In this document: piece by piece, positions 48,160 to 59,357 of the stretch
How positions within the stretch are numbered: the stretch's first letter is position 1
Layout: each line of letters opens with the position of its first letter
Source: Acidihalobacter sp.
GTDB taxonomy: Bacteria > Pseudomonadota > Gammaproteobacteria > DSM-5130 > Acidihalobacteraceae
Length of the DNA stretch: 64,000 bases
Direction: 5' to 3'
NCBI GenBank assembly: GCA_027013225.1
Contig: JALUXU010000069.1
Coordinates: forward strand, 1-64,000
Notes under the pieces: model-generated
What the model saw: only the letters and a program-made list of their open reading frames with translations
Database searches by the model: none
Told to the model about the DNA's origin: nothing
Program-made: the position numbers and the translations under genes

Positions 48160-48717
48160 TCAGATCTCCATCAGTTCGTTTTCTTTGTGCGCCAGCATTT
48201 CATCGATCAGAACAATGTATTGATCTGTGAGTTTTTGAACCCTGTCCTCGGCGCGATGCGCATCATCCTCGGAAATTTCTTTCTCCTTCACCAGCAATTT
48301 CAGATCATTGTTGGCATCACGACGAATATTCCGAATGGCGACCTTTGCGTTTTCAGCCTCATGCCGCACCACCCGCACCAGCTCCTTGCGCCGTTCCTCG
48401 GTGAGCGGTGGCATGGGAACGCGTATGACCATTCCGGCGGTGGCTGGATTCAATCCAAGATCGGACGTCATGATGGCCTTTTCAATCGGTCCGACCATTG
48501 TTTTCTCCCACGGGGTGATACTCAATGTACGGGAGTCCTCTATCGCAATTTTCGCCACCTGGTTGAGCGGCGTTTGCGAACCGTAATACTCCACAGTGAT
48601 GTGATCGAGCAGGCTGGGCGTAGCGCGACCGGTTCGAATTTTTGAGAACTCGACCTTCAGCGCATCCAGACTTTTCTTCATCCGCGTTTCCGCGTCCTTG
48701 AGGATTTCATTAATCAT
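48160..48717 (-). CDS. frr: Ribosome recycling factor
   Basis: 185 aa, full length. The three-helix bundle starts [45 protein letters not shown] and [15 protein letters not shown]-type blocks are all present (here [13 protein letters not shown]). It splits post-termination ribosomes together with EF-G. It stands 5 bp after pyrH, the usual neighbour. Confidence 0.97.
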   Translation of the reverse strand: MINEILKDAETRMKKSLDALKVEFSKIRTGRATPSLLDHITVEYYGSQTPLNQVAKIAIEDSRTLSITPWEKTMVGPIEKAIMTSDLGLNPATAGMVIRVPMPPLTEERRKELVRVVRHEAENAKVAIRNIRRDANNDLKLLVKEKEISEDDAHRAEDRVQKLTDQYIVLIDEMLAHKENELMEI

Positions 48718-48722
48718 ATGCT

Positions 48723-49454
48723 TTACCGCTCTACGAGAGTGCCTATGGGTTCGCCAAGTATGATGCGTTTCAGGTGCCCCGGCTGGTAAATATTAAATAC
48801 CCTTAGGGGGATATCGTTGTCACGACACATTACCAAGGCGGTTGCATCCATCACGCCCAGTTTTTCGGATAGTGCCTGATCATAGCTTAGACGCTCATAT
48901 CGATTGGCTTTTGGATTGCGCATGGGATCACTGTCGTAGACACCATCAACCTTGGTTCCCTTGAGCATGAGATCAGCCTTGATCTCGCTGGCGCGCAAGC
49001 TGGCGGCCGTGTCAGTGGTAAAATACGGGTTACCAGTACCCGCGGCGAATACGACCAGACGGCCTTTTTCCAGATGTCTGATGGCGCGGCGCAAGATATA
49101 GTCTTCGCAGATCTGATTGATCTTGAGAGCAGACATTACACGGCAGTACGCCCCTTGGCGCTCAATAGCATCTTGCATCGCCAAGGCGTTCATCACCGTG
49201 GCCAACATGCCGACCTGGTCTGCAGTAACCCGCTCCATCCCGCCCTCAGCCAGACCAGCGCCGCGAAACAGGTTGCCGCCGCCGATTACCATAGCCAATT
49301 GCACCCCCATGCGCGAGACTTCCGCCACCTCTGCCGCGAGACGTCCGATCATGGCCGGATCGATTCCGAAATCGCCTTCCCCCATCAAAACCTCACCGCT
49401 CAACTTGAGCAATACTCTGCGAAAACCAGGTCTAGGAAATTCCGTCTGTGTCAT
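48723..49454 (-). CDS. pyrH: UMP kinase
   Basis: 243 aa. The amino-acid-kinase fold has [21 protein letters not shown], and [17 protein letters not shown]. It turns UMP into UDP and is GTP-activated and UTP-inhibited in enterobacteria. The gap upstream to tsf is 344 bp, so pyrH-frr probably has a promoter separate from rpsB-tsf. Confidence 0.97.
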   Translation of the reverse strand: MTQTEFPRPGFRRVLLKLSGEVLMGEGDFGIDPAMIGRLAAEVAEVSRMGVQLAMVIGGGNLFRGAGLAEGGMERVTADQVGMLATVMNALAMQDAIERQGAYCRVMSALKINQICEDYILRRAIRHLEKGRLVVFAAGTGNPYFTTDTAASLRASEIKADLMLKGTKVDGVYDSDPMRNPKANRYERLSYDQALSEKLGVMDATALVMCRDNDIPLRVFNIYQPGHLKRIILGEPIGTLVER

Positions 49455-49798
49455 CTGATACTCAGCCTCACGTACTCACAGTTCAGAGCGCTTCGCCCCA
49501 TGTCTCAGGCTCGCGGGTAAAACTCCGGCGTGCGTTTTACGCTCAATCCTTGAAGTTATCGCTACAAATCCGCCCTGAATTCCCCAGGGCCACAACTTTC
49601 AGTACATACCCCGGACCTTCCTCTCATCGAATCAAACAGTTGCGCGCTTGATCCGCGTTTAGCCATCCGTCGCCCGCCCGAAACCCTGGATCAACCAGGG
49701 CCTCACCAACAACCTGGAAAAGCGACAAGAGATACAAGCTATTTGAGAGGCATGTCGTGAAGACGCATATGGAGGCGCGCCTCACGACTTGGCCTGCA
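49455..49798. other. 344-bp spacer between tsf and pyrH with two hairpins
   Basis: No gene is seen. There are two inverted repeats: GTCGTGA (49754-49760) with TCACGAC (49782-49788), and the compact CCCTGG-ATCAA-CCAGGG at 49684-49700. Neither has a T-run on the minus strand. They may end or process the rpsB-tsf transcript. The pyrH promoter should lie in the remaining part, but no clear -35/-10 pair stands out. Confidence 0.5.
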
Positions 49799-50677
49799 TC
49801 AGGAAGCGTTTACTTGAGCCATAACTTCTTCGGCGAAGTTCTCGGCTTTTTTCTCGATCCCTTCACCCACTTCGTAGCGAATAAAACGATTGACGCGAGC
49901 GCCCTTGCCTTCAAGCAACTGTCCGACAGTGATATCCGGCTGCTTCACAAAAGGCTGGCCAAGCAAAGTGATTTCGCCGATGAATTTGCGCATCCTGCCT
50001 TCCACCATTTTTTCTATGATTTCCGGTGGCTTTCCGCTCTCGGCGGCCTGGGCTGAATAAATTTCGCGTTCTTTGTCTATCATTTCGGCAGGCACCTGAT
50101 CCTGATCCACGCACACCGGTTTGCTGGCAGCAATGTGCATACACACATCGCGGGCAAGAGCTTCATCGCCCCCCTCAACTTCCGCCACCACGCCAATGCG
50201 TACTCCATGGCGATAAGTGCCCATTTGCCCACTTTCGATTTTCAGGATATCAAAGCGCCGCACCTGGACATTTTCCCCGACTTTTGCCACCAATTCCTGG
50301 CGAATCTCCTCCAGGGGCTTGCCATTCGCTTCGAGCTGCATCAAGGACTCGATATCGGCGGGCTCAGCGGCCAGAGCCACCTCAGCCACCATGTTGGCGA
50401 ACCGATCGAAATTTTCGTCCTTGCCGACGAAATCGGTTTCGCAATTGATTTCCACCAAAGCCGCTTTACGCCCATCTTCAGATGGAGCAACGACAATCTG
50501 CCCTTCACTGGCAACACGCCCGGCTTTTTTCACCGCTTTTGCGGCACCGGATTTACGCATTGCCTCGATAGCGGCTTCCATGTCGCCGCCTGCTTCAACC
50601 AGCGCTTTTTTGCATTCCATCATGCCCGCGCCTGTACGCTCACGGAGCTCTTTTACTTGACTCGCCGTGATTTGCAT
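49799..50677 (-). CDS. tsf: Elongation factor Ts
   Basis: 292 aa from the ATG at 50675-50677 ([26 protein letters not shown]), with GGAGG upstream. The [10 protein letters not shown] motif contacts EF-Tu. It is the nucleotide exchange factor for EF-Tu. It lies 60 bp after rpsB in the conserved rpsB-tsf operon. Confidence 0.97.
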   Translation of the reverse strand: MQITASQVKELRERTGAGMMECKKALVEAGGDMEAAIEAMRKSGAAKAVKKAGRVASEGQIVVAPSEDGRKAALVEINCETDFVGKDENFDRFANMVAEVALAAEPADIESLMQLEANGKPLEEIRQELVAKVGENVQVRRFDILKIESGQMGTYRHGVRIGVVAEVEGGDEALARDVCMHIAASKPVCVDQDQVPAEMIDKEREIYSAQAAESGKPPEIIEKMVEGRMRKFIGEITLLGQPFVKQPDITVGQLLEGKGARVNRFIRYEVGEGIEKKAENFAEEVMAQVNAS

Positions 50678-50737
50678 GTCTTTTCCTCCAGATAAAAATT
50701 CGTTGCTTTCGGTATCGAACGGTCGAGGCAAACTGGC

Positions 50738-51499
50738 TTAGTTAGCAACGACCCCGTCGGGGGAGGCGCTTTCAGTCACTTCAACGAAGTCCTCATTCTC
50801 CCCCTTGCTCACTTGCGCTGCCAGCTTGGCTTCGTTAATCGCATCGGCAGCAGCGGTCACATAAAGCTGGATTGCGCGCATGGCATCATCGTTACCTGGT
50901 ATCACATAGTCGATGTCATCAGGTGAATTGTTGCTATCGACGATACCCACAACGGGAATACCCAATTTTTTAGCCTCATTGACTGCAATCCGCTCATGCC
51001 CCACGTCAATGACGAACAATGCGTCAGGCAGCCTTTCCATGTCCTTGATACCACCCAGGCTTTTCTCAAGTTTTTGCATTTCCCGGCGCAAGGTCAATGC
51101 CTCTTTCTTGCTCAAGCGGTCGAAAGCGCCTTCCTTTTCCTGTTCTTCGAGATCTTTCAACCGCTTGATGGACTGGCGCACCGTCTTGAAATTGGTGAGC
51201 ATACCGCCCAACCAGCGCTGATTCACATAGGGCATGCCGCAACGCTCTGCTTCCTCACGCACCACCTCGCGCGCGGCTCTCTTGGTACCAACAAAAAGGA
51301 TTTTTTTGTTTTGCGCTGCAAGCTTGCCTAGAAAATTCAGAGCGTCATTAAAGAGCGGCAGCGTTTTTTCGAGATTGATGATGTGAATACGGTTGCGTTC
51401 CCCGAAAATGAATTCAGCCATTTTGGGGTTCCAGTAGCGGGTTTGATGTCCGAAATGAACGCCCGCTTCCAACATTTGGCGCATGGTAACATTAGCCAT
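50738..51499 (-). CDS. rpsB: 30S ribosomal protein S2
   Basis: 253 aa from the ATG at 51497-51499 ([25 protein letters not shown]), with GAGGAG ahead. Conserved blocks are [24 protein letters not shown] and the [15 protein letters not shown] region. The upstream frame up to 51562 is not used. In related bacteria S2 represses its own operon through the leader; the 275-bp divergent region to map is long enough, but I cannot identify the motif. Confidence 0.97.
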   Translation of the reverse strand: MANVTMRQMLEAGVHFGHQTRYWNPKMAEFIFGERNRIHIINLEKTLPLFNDALNFLGKLAAQNKKILFVGTKRAAREVVREEAERCGMPYVNQRWLGGMLTNFKTVRQSIKRLKDLEEQEKEGAFDRLSKKEALTLRREMQKLEKSLGGIKDMERLPDALFVIDVGHERIAVNEAKKLGIPVVGIVDSNNSPDDIDYVIPGNDDAMRAIQLYVTAAADAINEAKLAAQVSKGENEDFVEVTESASPDGVVAN

Positions 51500-51774
51500 G
51501 ATGTTACTCCTCATAAAGTTTGGGTTGGACCTCCACGCATCCCGCCAGACAACCCGCTGCAATCATGATGATTCAGCAAGCACCCCGTCAGACGTGACGA
51601 TGCATGTGTGTCGTTGATCAAAATTCGCGATGTCAGGAATGGTAGTCATATTCCGACTGCCAATCTGCACCATTTTGCTCGGAATTGCGTCCGAAGCCGG
51701 CGCTTTATACCATAATCCCCTCTTTTCAACCAGCCGCCAACTACCCGCAGGGCGCAAAGCAACCGAAGGTCATT

Positions 51775-52566
51775 ATGCCAGTTTCCATAAAAACCCCTGA
51801 AGAAATCAAAAAGATGCGAGTCGCCGGCAGGCTTGCAGCTGAAGTGCTTGAGATGATTGCCCCCCATGTGCAGCCGGGGATAACCACCGAAGAACTCGAT
51901 CGCATTTGTCATGACTACATCGTCAACGAGCAGCAGGCCATCCCTGCTCCGCTCAATTACCATGGCTTCCCTCGATCCATCTGCACCTCCATCAATCATC
52001 AGGTCTGCCATGGAATTCCATCAAATCGGCGACTCAAGAATGGCGACATAATCAACGTCGATATCACTGTGATCAAAGACGGATATCACGGCGACACCAG
52101 CATGATGTTCCAGGTAGGAAAAACGTCGGTAATGGCGCAGCGCATCTGCAAAATAGCGCATGAAGCGCTATGGATCGGTTTGCGAATGGTCGCCCCTGGT
52201 GTACGCCTGGGAGATATTGGACACGCCATTCAGACATATGTTGAAAACCAAAACGCCAGCGTGGTTCGGGAGTACTGCGGACATGGTATTGGCAAAAACT
52301 TCCATGAAGAGCCTCAAGTACTCCATTACGGCACGCCGAACAGCGGTCTCGAGCTGAAACCCGGCATGACATTCACCATCGAGCCGATGGTGAATGTCGG
52401 ACGCGCGGCGGTCAAGGTGCTCCCTGACGGCTGGACAGTGGTTACCAAGGATCACAGCCTGTCAGCGCAGTGGGAACATACGGTGCTGGTAACCGAAACG
52501 GGCCACGAAATACTTACCTTGCGTAAAGACGAACGCGAATCACCCGAAAAGGATTTGGCCGAATGA
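51775..52566 (+). CDS. map: Methionine aminopeptidase, type I
   Basis: 263 aa from the ATG at 51775-51777 (MPVSIKTPEEIKKMRVAG). All five metal ligands are present in IINVDITVIKDGYHGD, CGHGIGKNFHE, FTIEPMVNVG and WEHTVLVTE. It removes the initiator Met from nascent proteins. It is divergent from rpsB and overlaps glnD by 4 bp, an order common in Proteobacteria. Confidence 0.97.
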   Translation: MPVSIKTPEEIKKMRVAGRLAAEVLEMIAPHVQPGITTEELDRICHDYIVNEQQAIPAPLNYHGFPRSICTSINHQVCHGIPSNRRLKNGDIINVDITVIKDGYHGDTSMMFQVGKTSVMAQRICKIAHEALWIGLRMVAPGVRLGDIGHAIQTYVENQNASVVREYCGHGIGKNFHEEPQVLHYGTPNSGLELKPGMTFTIEPMVNVGRAAVKVLPDGWTVVTKDHSLSAQWEHTVLVTETGHEILTLRKDERESPEKDLAE

Positions 52567-55274
52567 CAACAAACCCTGAAATCGTTCAGACGCTTTATTG
52601 GCCACCCAGCCTCGATGTCCATTTTGACCTTGAATTCGAGCTACAGGGCTTTCGTACCCAAGAAGACAAGACGCAGGCCGGCAAAACGCTGCTGCAAAAA
52701 GCGAGGCAGGCATTTGAGGCGGCCTTCAAAGCTGGCGTGGTAGCCGATGATCTCGTGCATGGGCGCGCCTTTCTCGTCGATCGTATTCTGCAAATCGTAT
52801 GGCAAGAGCATACGCTGGACGAGTATTCGGACTTGAGCTTGATAGCAGTCGGCGGCTACGGACGGGGCGAGCTCCTTCCCGCTTCAGACATCGATCTCTT
52901 GTTGTTGTGCTCCAACACTCCCAACGATAACAGTTGCGAGAAAATCTCCAAATACATTCGCCAACTCTGGGACATGGGGCTGAAAGTGGGACACAGCGTA
53001 CGCACGCTGGATGAATGTGAAGCCGAGGCCATCAAAGACGTGACTGTCGTCACCAATCTGATGGAGAGTCGCCTGCTGGCGGGGCATGAGCCGTTATTCG
53101 GGAAGATGTTGGCTTGCATCGACCCGGATCACATTTGGCCGAGTCGCCAGTTCTTCGAGGCCAAGCTTGAAGAACAAAAGCACCGCCATCGCAAATTCGG
53201 CGATTCGGCCTATGGTCTCGAACCTAATATTAAGGAAGGCCCGGGGGGATTGCGCGACATTCAAATGATTGGCTGGGTCAGCAAGCGGCACCTACGCGCG
53301 CGCCGCATGAGCGAATTGGTCCACCATGGCTTCCTTACCCATGACGAATACATCGAACTGAAGGCAGGACAAACCTATCTATGGCGTCTGCGGTTTGCAT
53401 TGCATACCTTGACGGGGCGCAGTGAAGACCGCTTGCTGTTCGACCACCAGCGGGCCTTAGCGGAGCTCTTTGGCTACCACGACGAAAATGCCAACCTGGG
53501 CGTTGAACAATTCATGCAAGCCTATTACCGAACCGTCATGCGCCTCGAAAGACTCAATGAAATGCTTCTTCAGCATTATAAGGAAGCCATTCTCTATGCC
53601 GACGTCGCCTCCCAACCCATCGTCCTGAATGCGCATTTTCAGATGCGCCTTGGATTCATCGAGGTGCGCGATACCGGGGTTTTCGAAACTCACCCATCCG
53701 CCCTGCTTGAGCTCTTTCTTATCAGCGCCCGACACCCACAAATTCAGGGCGTACGAGCCAGCACCATCCGCCTGTTGAGGCAATACCGTCATCTGATCGA
53801 CGAAAAATTTCGCCAGGATCCTGTCAATCATGCACTGTTCCTGGACATTCTGCGGCAACCAAAAGGCGTCACCCACCAACTGCGACGCATGAATCGCTAC
53901 GGCATTCTGCCAGCCTACATCCCCCCTTTCGCTCAGATTGTGGGGCGCATGCAATACGATCTATTCCATATTTATACCGTGGATGAACACACCCTAATGG
54001 TGGTGCGCAACATCCGCCGCTACAGCCTTCCCGAATTTGCCGAGGAAACGCCTGGTTGCGACAAGATTTTCGCCCGCATTCCGGCTCCGGAAGTGCTTTA
54101 TCTTGCCGCTCTTTTCCATGATATCGGAAAGGGTCGCGGAGGGAACCATGCGGAACTCGGCGCCGCTGACGCTGAAAAATTCTGCCGTCTTCACCACCTG
54201 CCGGAAAACCAGATCCAGCTGGTTTCCTGGCTGGTGCGCAATCACCTGCTGATGTCGATGACTGCTCAACGTAAAGACATAGGCGATCCGGAAGTCATAC
54301 GTACGTTTGCTAAGCAAGTGGGGAGCACACAGTATCTCGACCATCTCTATTTGCTCACCATTGCCGATATTCGCGCCACCAATCCCTCCCTATGGAACAG
54401 TTGGCGCCAGAGCTTGCTCACAGAGCTGTATCAATCCACCACCAATGCCTTGGAAGCCGACTTGCAGATTCCAAGCAAGGAAAATGAATTGATCGCCGAA
54501 ATTCAGAACGATGCGCTCAAACTGTTGCGCCGGGCGCATATTCCCTTGCGCGCCGCTCTTTCATTGTGGGAGGAGATGAGTGAAGACTACTTTCTCCGTC
54601 ATACCGCCGATGAGATCGCTTGGCATACCCAAGTGCTGATCGAGTGTGGAGAAGGCAGGACACCGCTAATTCACATTCGTCTGGAGAGCGCTCGCGGAGG
54701 CAGCGAAATCTGCGTCTATAGTGAAGACAAACCTTATCTTTTCGCGCATGTCACCACCACGCTGGATCGCCTTGGACTCGATATCGTGGACGCCCGATTG
54801 AGCACTGCAAGGCATGGGCGAGTCTTGGATACCTTCATCGTCCTGGAAGAAAACGGCCTGCCGATTACAGATGAATATCGCTTGCAAGAGATCAAAGAAC
54901 AACTCGGCGAAACAATGAAACATCTCGATACGCCGCCCAAACCTCTCAAACGCCGACTGCCTCAGCGATTGCGACATTTTGAAGTACCCACCCAGATCGA
55001 TTTCATTCCTCAGCCGGAATCTCATGAAACCGCAATACTATTGCGAACTAGCAACCGGCCCGGCCTGCTCTCTGCAATTGCGCAGGTTCTCGCCGCCGCC
55101 CATCTGAGGTTGCACAGTGCGCGTATCGCTACGATCGGCGAACAGGTTGAGGATATTTTCTTTGTCAGCGAAGAAGATGGAGATGCCTTGCTTGATCTTT
55201 CCCGCCAACAAGAAATCCGCCTTGCCATCCAAAACGCACTTTCCGATCGCCAGAACGAGGCAGCATCTGCCTAA
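52563..55274 (+). CDS. glnD: GlnD, PII uridylyltransferase / uridylyl-removing enzyme
   Basis: 903 aa. The nucleotidyltransferase site is GGYGRGELLPASDIDLLLL. The HD hydrolase domain has ALFHDIGKGRGGNH. Two C-terminal ACT domains (about 705-790 and 815-895) sense glutamine. It modifies PII proteins according to glutamine level and so sets nitrogen control; in many bacteria this reaches sigma-54 promoters through NtrC. Coupled to map by ATGA overlap. Confidence 0.97.
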   Translation: MTTNPEIVQTLYWPPSLDVHFDLEFELQGFRTQEDKTQAGKTLLQKARQAFEAAFKAGVVADDLVHGRAFLVDRILQIVWQEHTLDEYSDLSLIAVGGYGRGELLPASDIDLLLLCSNTPNDNSCEKISKYIRQLWDMGLKVGHSVRTLDECEAEAIKDVTVVTNLMESRLLAGHEPLFGKMLACIDPDHIWPSRQFFEAKLEEQKHRHRKFGDSAYGLEPNIKEGPGGLRDIQMIGWVSKRHLRARRMSELVHHGFLTHDEYIELKAGQTYLWRLRFALHTLTGRSEDRLLFDHQRALAELFGYHDENANLGVEQFMQAYYRTVMRLERLNEMLLQHYKEAILYADVASQPIVLNAHFQMRLGFIEVRDTGVFETHPSALLELFLISARHPQIQGVRASTIRLLRQYRHLIDEKFRQDPVNHALFLDILRQPKGVTHQLRRMNRYGILPAYIPPFAQIVGRMQYDLFHIYTVDEHTLMVVRNIRRYSLPEFAEETPGCDKIFARIPAPEVLYLAALFHDIGKGRGGNHAELGAADAEKFCRLHHLPENQIQLVSWLVRNHLLMSMTAQRKDIGDPEVIRTFAKQVGSTQYLDHLYLLTIADIRATNPSLWNSWRQSLLTELYQSTTNALEADLQIPSKENELIAEIQNDALKLLRRAHIPLRAALSLWEEMSEDYFLRHTADEIAWHTQVLIECGEGRTPLIHIRLESARGGSEICVYSEDKPYLFAHVTTTLDRLGLDIVDARLSTARHGRVLDTFIVLEENGLPITDEYRLQEIKEQLGETMKHLDTPPKPLKRRLPQRLRHFEVPTQIDFIPQPESHETAILLRTSNRPGLLSAIAQVLAAAHLRLHSARIATIGEQVEDIFFVSEEDGDALLDLSRQQEIRLAIQNALSDRQNEAASA

Positions 55275-55340
55275 TTCATGGGCGATATGAGCATCTAAAG
55301 ACGTTATACTTTCGTTCCACGACATTCAGCCCTGTAGCCG

Positions 55341-56537
55341 ATGAATCCGGATCTCAACCACCTGCAAGCCTATCCATTCGAGAAATTGGCAGCGCTTTTC
55401 GGCTCGATTGAACCCAATTCTCAGCTAGCCCGAATCGCTTTCTCGATAGGAGAACCCAAGCATCCGACCCCAACGCTTATACAGGAGGCGCTGCTGGAAC
55501 ACTTGCATGGCCTTGGAACCTATCCCGCCACACGTGGCGAGCCGGCATTACGTGAAGCCATTTCCGCTTGGCTCGCTCGGCGTTTTGATCTCCATGAGAT
55601 GCCTATCGACCCTGAAACACAAGTGCTTCCGGTCAATGGCACGCGGGAGGCATTGTTCGCCTTCGCGCAAACCGTCATCGACCGGACGCGCCCCTCCAAG
55701 GTTCTGATGCCCAACCCTTTTTACCAAATCTATGAAGGGGCCGCCTTACTCGCCGGTGCCGAGCCTGTCTATCTTGATTGCACTGAGAAAACGGCTTTTC
55801 TGCCGGATCTCGACGCTGTTTCCGAGACAACCTGGGATCAGTGCCAGCTTTTCTATCTATGCTCGCCGGGGAACCCCACCGGCGCGGTCGCCTCGGAGGA
55901 ATGGCTGAAGAAGCTCTTGGCGCTGGCCGAACGCCATGATTTCATCATCGCCTCGGATGAATGCTACAGCGAAATCTACCTCGACGAAGAGTCCCCGCCA
56001 CCAGGACTGCTAGGAGCCTGTGAACGCGCCGGACAACAAAATTTTCGGCGTTGCGTGGTCTTCCACAGCCTGTCAAAGCGTTCCAACGCCCCCGGCCTAC
56101 GGTCTGGCTTCGTGGCGGGCGATACGGATGTGATTCAGCAATTTTTGCGCTATCGCACTTACCATGGATGCGCCATGCCGCCGCCCACACAAGCCGCAAG
56201 CATGGCTGCGTGGAAAGACGAAACGCATGTACAAAAGAACCGGGAGGAATACAGGACCAAATTCAATGCCGTCATTGAGATTCTTTCGCCGGTACTGCCG
56301 GTGGATCATCCCAAGGGTGGATTTTATCTTTGGGTCAAGACGCCGATCGATGACCGGGAATTCGCGCAAAAACTTTATGCCCAGCAAAATGTCGTCGTGC
56401 TACCCGGCCGATTTCTTTCCCGTTCTCATCAGGGCACCGACCCAGGCGCCGAAAGGGTACGCATTGCTTTGGTCGCGCCACTCGATGAGTGTATCGAAGG
56501 TGCCCGACGGATACGCCGTTTCATCGAATCCCTTTGA
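55341..56537 (+). CDS. dapC: Succinyldiaminopimelate transaminase
   Basis: 398 aa, fold-type I PLP enzyme. The PLP lysine is in HSLSKRSNAPGLRSGF. Other blocks are LCSPGNPTGAV and ASDECYSEIY. The start MNPDLNHLQAYPFEKLAALF and the place before dapD fit DapC of the succinylase lysine/DAP pathway. It converts N-succinyl-2-amino-6-ketopimelate to N-succinyl-DAP. The gap to dapD is 40 bp. Confidence 0.92.
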   Translation: MNPDLNHLQAYPFEKLAALFGSIEPNSQLARIAFSIGEPKHPTPTLIQEALLEHLHGLGTYPATRGEPALREAISAWLARRFDLHEMPIDPETQVLPVNGTREALFAFAQTVIDRTRPSKVLMPNPFYQIYEGAALLAGAEPVYLDCTEKTAFLPDLDAVSETTWDQCQLFYLCSPGNPTGAVASEEWLKKLLALAERHDFIIASDECYSEIYLDEESPPPGLLGACERAGQQNFRRCVVFHSLSKRSNAPGLRSGFVAGDTDVIQQFLRYRTYHGCAMPPPTQAASMAAWKDETHVQKNREEYRTKFNAVIEILSPVLPVDHPKGGFYLWVKTPIDDREFAQKLYAQQNVVVLPGRFLSRSHQGTDPGAERVRIALVAPLDECIEGARRIRRFIESL

Positions 56538-56577
56538 TAAACCGACCCGACTACAATAAATCCAACAGGAGTAAGCT

Positions 56578-57399
56578 ATGAATGACATCAAGACCGTGAT
56601 CGAACAAGCTTTTGAGCGCCGTGCCGACATCACCCCCAGATCGGTAGAAACGCACGTCAAGGATGCCGTCCTCGCGGCCATCGCCCAGATAGATTCCGGC
56701 GAACTTCGCGTGGCTGAGAAAATCGACGGTCGATGGGTCGTTAATGAATGGCTGAAAAAAGCAGTCTTGCTGGCATTCAGAATCTGGGACAATGAATTTA
56801 TTAAAGGCGGATTTACCAATTATTTCGACAAAGTACCCTCCAAATACGCCGACTACAATGCACGGGAGTTTCGCGCCAGTGGTGTCCGCGTCGTGCCGCC
56901 GGCTACGGCTCGATTCGGTGCTTACATCGCCCCTAACGTCGTTCTAATGCCTTCTTATGTGAATATAGGCGCTTATGTCGACTCGGGTACCATGGTGGAC
57001 ACTTGGGCCACGGTAGGATCTTGCGCGCAAATCGGCAAGAACGTGCACCTTTCAGGTGGGGTGGGCATCGGAGGTGTACTGGAGCCTTTGCAGGCAGCGC
57101 CTACGATCATTGAAGATGATTGTTTCATCGGCGCCCGTTCGGAAATCGTGGAAGGTGTCATCGTCGAAAAAGGGGCTGTCATCTCGATGGGCGTATATAT
57201 AGGCCAGAGCACGAAGATTTATGACCGCGAAACAGGCGAGGTTGTCTATGGGCGCGTTCCAGCAGGCGCAGTCGTCGTTCCCGGCAACTTGCCCTCTAAT
57301 GATGGGCGTTACAGCCTGTATTGCGCTGTAATCGTAAAGCGTGTCGATGAAAAAACCCGTGCTAAGGTGGGTATTAATGAATTACTTCGATCCATTTGA
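56578..57399 (+). CDS. dapD: Tetrahydrodipicolinate N-succinyltransferase
   Basis: 273 aa. An N-terminal helical domain is followed by a hexapeptide-repeat beta-helix with [35 protein letters not shown] and the [15 protein letters not shown] block. AGGAG precedes the ATG. It succinylates tetrahydrodipicolinate, the step before DapC. The stop overlaps a TTG that could begin the yccF-like gene. Confidence 0.97.
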   Translation: MNDIKTVIEQAFERRADITPRSVETHVKDAVLAAIAQIDSGELRVAEKIDGRWVVNEWLKKAVLLAFRIWDNEFIKGGFTNYFDKVPSKYADYNAREFRASGVRVVPPATARFGAYIAPNVVLMPSYVNIGAYVDSGTMVDTWATVGSCAQIGKNVHLSGGVGIGGVLEPLQAAPTIIEDDCFIGARSEIVEGVIVEKGAVISMGVYIGQSTKIYDRETGEVVYGRVPAGAVVVPGNLPSNDGRYSLYCAVIVKRVDEKTRAKVGINELLRSI

Positions 57400-57404
57400 C
57401 CCTA

Positions 57405-57824
57405 ATGATGCGTGATTTTCTCAGATTGCTTCTGAACCTTCTCTGGCTCATTCTGGGAGGGTTGCCGATGGCGCTGGCATGGTGGCTTGCCGGCTTGTTG
57501 ATGGTAATCAGCATTATCGGCATTCCCTGGGCAAAAGCCGCTTTCGTCATTGGACGATTTTCTCTATGGCCTTTTGGATATCGAGTGGCCGATCGACGCG
57601 ATCTTTTCGGCCATTCGGATATTGGCAGCGGCCCTCTGGGCATGATCGGAAACATCATATGGTTTGTCCTTGCCGGCCTCTGGTTAAGTATCGGACACCT
57701 GCTCTCCGCGCTTTTATGCTTTATCACCATCATCGGCATACCGTTCGGCCTGCAGCATCTCAAGCTGGCGCAAATCTCCCTGTTTCCTATCGGTAAAACC
57801 GTCGTTCCTATCGATTCGCAATGA
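57405..57824 (+). CDS. YccF-domain inner-membrane protein
   Basis: 139 aa from the ATG at 57405; an ATG three bases later and a TTG at 57396 overlapping the dapD stop are also possible. Two copies of a YccF-type hydrophobic unit are seen: NLLWLILGGLPMALAWWLAGL...IGIPWAKAAF, and IIWFVLAGLWLSIGHLLSA...IGIPFGLQHLKLA. Function is unknown. It stands between dapD and the arsC-like gene, overlapping the latter by 4 bp, so it belongs to the dap transcript, an unusual place for this family. Confidence 0.85.
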   Translation: MMRDFLRLLLNLLWLILGGLPMALAWWLAGLLMVISIIGIPWAKAAFVIGRFSLWPFGYRVADRRDLFGHSDIGSGPLGMIGNIIWFVLAGLWLSIGHLLSALLCFITIIGIPFGLQHLKLAQISLFPIGKTVVPIDSQ

Positions 57825-58180
57825 GTATCGAAATATACGGCATCAAAAACTGCGATACGGTTCGCAAAGCCCGCCGCTGGCTTGAAGCGCACCACATTGA
57901 TTATCAGTTTCATGATTTCCAAGCCGAAGGTTTGGATCCCGAAAAACTGGAGCAATGGATCAAAACAAAGGGATGGGACACCTTGCTCAATCGGCGCAGC
58001 ACAACTTGGCGCAATCTCTCCGACGAGTGCAAAGCCAACCTTGATGAATCTGGCGCGCTTCGGTTGATGATCAACTATCCGACTCTCATCAAAAGACCTG
58101 TGCTCGAATTTGGAAGCACTCTACTGGTCGGTTTCGATCCAGAGAGATATAACAAAATCCTTAAGGGATCATATACATGA
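57821..58180 (+). CDS. ArsC/Spx-family protein (YffB-like)
   Basis: 119 aa. A thioredoxin-fold ArsC-type domain begins [20 protein letters not shown] with C11. [19 protein letters not shown] near the end matches YffB. The group is named after arsenate reductase, but members next to dapE have no shown arsenate activity and may act in thiol chemistry. It overlaps yccF upstream and dapE downstream by 4 bp each. The arsC-like/dapE pairing is conserved in many Gammaproteobacteria. Confidence 0.88.
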   Translation: MSIEIYGIKNCDTVRKARRWLEAHHIDYQFHDFQAEGLDPEKLEQWIKTKGWDTLLNRRSTTWRNLSDECKANLDESGALRLMINYPTLIKRPVLEFGSTLLVGFDPERYNKILKGSYT

Positions 58181-59310
58181 GTCTTAGCAACACCGTTGAA
58201 CTGGCGTGCCAACTGATCGAGCGCCCTTCCGTAACACCAAGAGACGAAGGCTGCATGGATTTGATTGCAAAGCACCTTCTTCCCTTGGGTTTCGAAGAAG
58301 AAGCATTGAATTTCGGTGAGGTTACCAACCGCTGGTTTCGACGTAACGGCACCGCCCCCCTGTTCGTTTTTGCGGGGCATACGGACGTGGTACCCAGTGG
58401 TCCGCCTGAAAAATGGCATACCCCACCCTTTATGCCCACCATAAAAGATGACATCCTCTATGGCCGCGGCGCTGCGGACATGAAAGGCAGTATCGCGGCG
58501 TTTGTTACCGCCTGCAAACGCTTTTTAGATCGACATCCAGATCATCACGGCTCCATCGCGCTTTTACTCACTAGTGATGAAGAAGGCCCTGCGGTAAACG
58601 GCACGCGGCGGGTCATCGAAACCCTTTCCTCCCGCGGAGAGCACATCGATTGGTGCCTGGTTGGTGAGCCTTCAAGCAGCCGTGAACTCGCGGATACGAT
58701 CAAAAATGGCCGCCGCGGCTCTCTTTCTGGCAAGCTTGTTATTTTGGGTCGCCAGGGACATGTGGCGTATCCACAACTCGCAATCAATCCCATCCATCAA
58801 GGGCTTCCCGCGCTGGCAGAACTTGCGAAAATACACTGGGATGAAGGGAATTCCTTTTTCCCCCCCACTTCCTTCCAGATTTCCAATATAGCCGCTGGAA
58901 ACGGAGCAGGAAATGTGATCCCTGGAGAGATGAGTGTGGACTTCAATTTCCGGTTTTCAACAGAGCTGAACGAGAGAGAGATCAAGAAGCGGGTGCATGC
59001 AATCCTGGACAAGTATGGATTGAACTATCAGCTGGAATGGACATTGTCTGGCTTGCCATTTATCACGCCTGAAGGAGAACTTCTCGGTGCGGCGTATGAC
59101 GCCATTACCGAGATCACAGGCAAATCACCCGAAATATCGACCGCCGGCGGCACTTCAGATGGTAGATTTATTGCCCCCACTGGCGCTCAGGTTATCGAAC
59201 TCGGCCCCATAAATGCAAGCATTCACCAGATAGACGAACATGTCCGAATCTCCGAACTCGATCGGCTCAGCTTGATCTACGAGCGTATCCTCGAATGTTT
59301 GTTGTCATAA
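58177..59310 (+). CDS. dapE: Succinyl-diaminopimelate desuccinylase
   Basis: 377 aa, M20 metallopeptidase fold. Zinc ligands and catalytic residues lie in [21 protein letters not shown] and [27 protein letters not shown] near the C-terminus binds substrate. It hydrolyses N-succinyl-LL-DAP to LL-DAP for lysine and peptidoglycan. Last gene of dapC-dapD-yccF-arsC-dapE. Confidence 0.97.
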   Translation: MSLSNTVELACQLIERPSVTPRDEGCMDLIAKHLLPLGFEEEALNFGEVTNRWFRRNGTAPLFVFAGHTDVVPSGPPEKWHTPPFMPTIKDDILYGRGAADMKGSIAAFVTACKRFLDRHPDHHGSIALLLTSDEEGPAVNGTRRVIETLSSRGEHIDWCLVGEPSSSRELADTIKNGRRGSLSGKLVILGRQGHVAYPQLAINPIHQGLPALAELAKIHWDEGNSFFPPTSFQISNIAAGNGAGNVIPGEMSVDFNFRFSTELNEREIKKRVHAILDKYGLNYQLEWTLSGLPFITPEGELLGAAYDAITEITGKSPEISTAGGTSDGRFIAPTGAQVIELGPINASIHQIDEHVRISELDRLSLIYERILECLLS

Positions 59311-59357
59311 GAAACCAACCACGGCAATAAGGCCTAGCGTCGCATGGACGACGCTGC

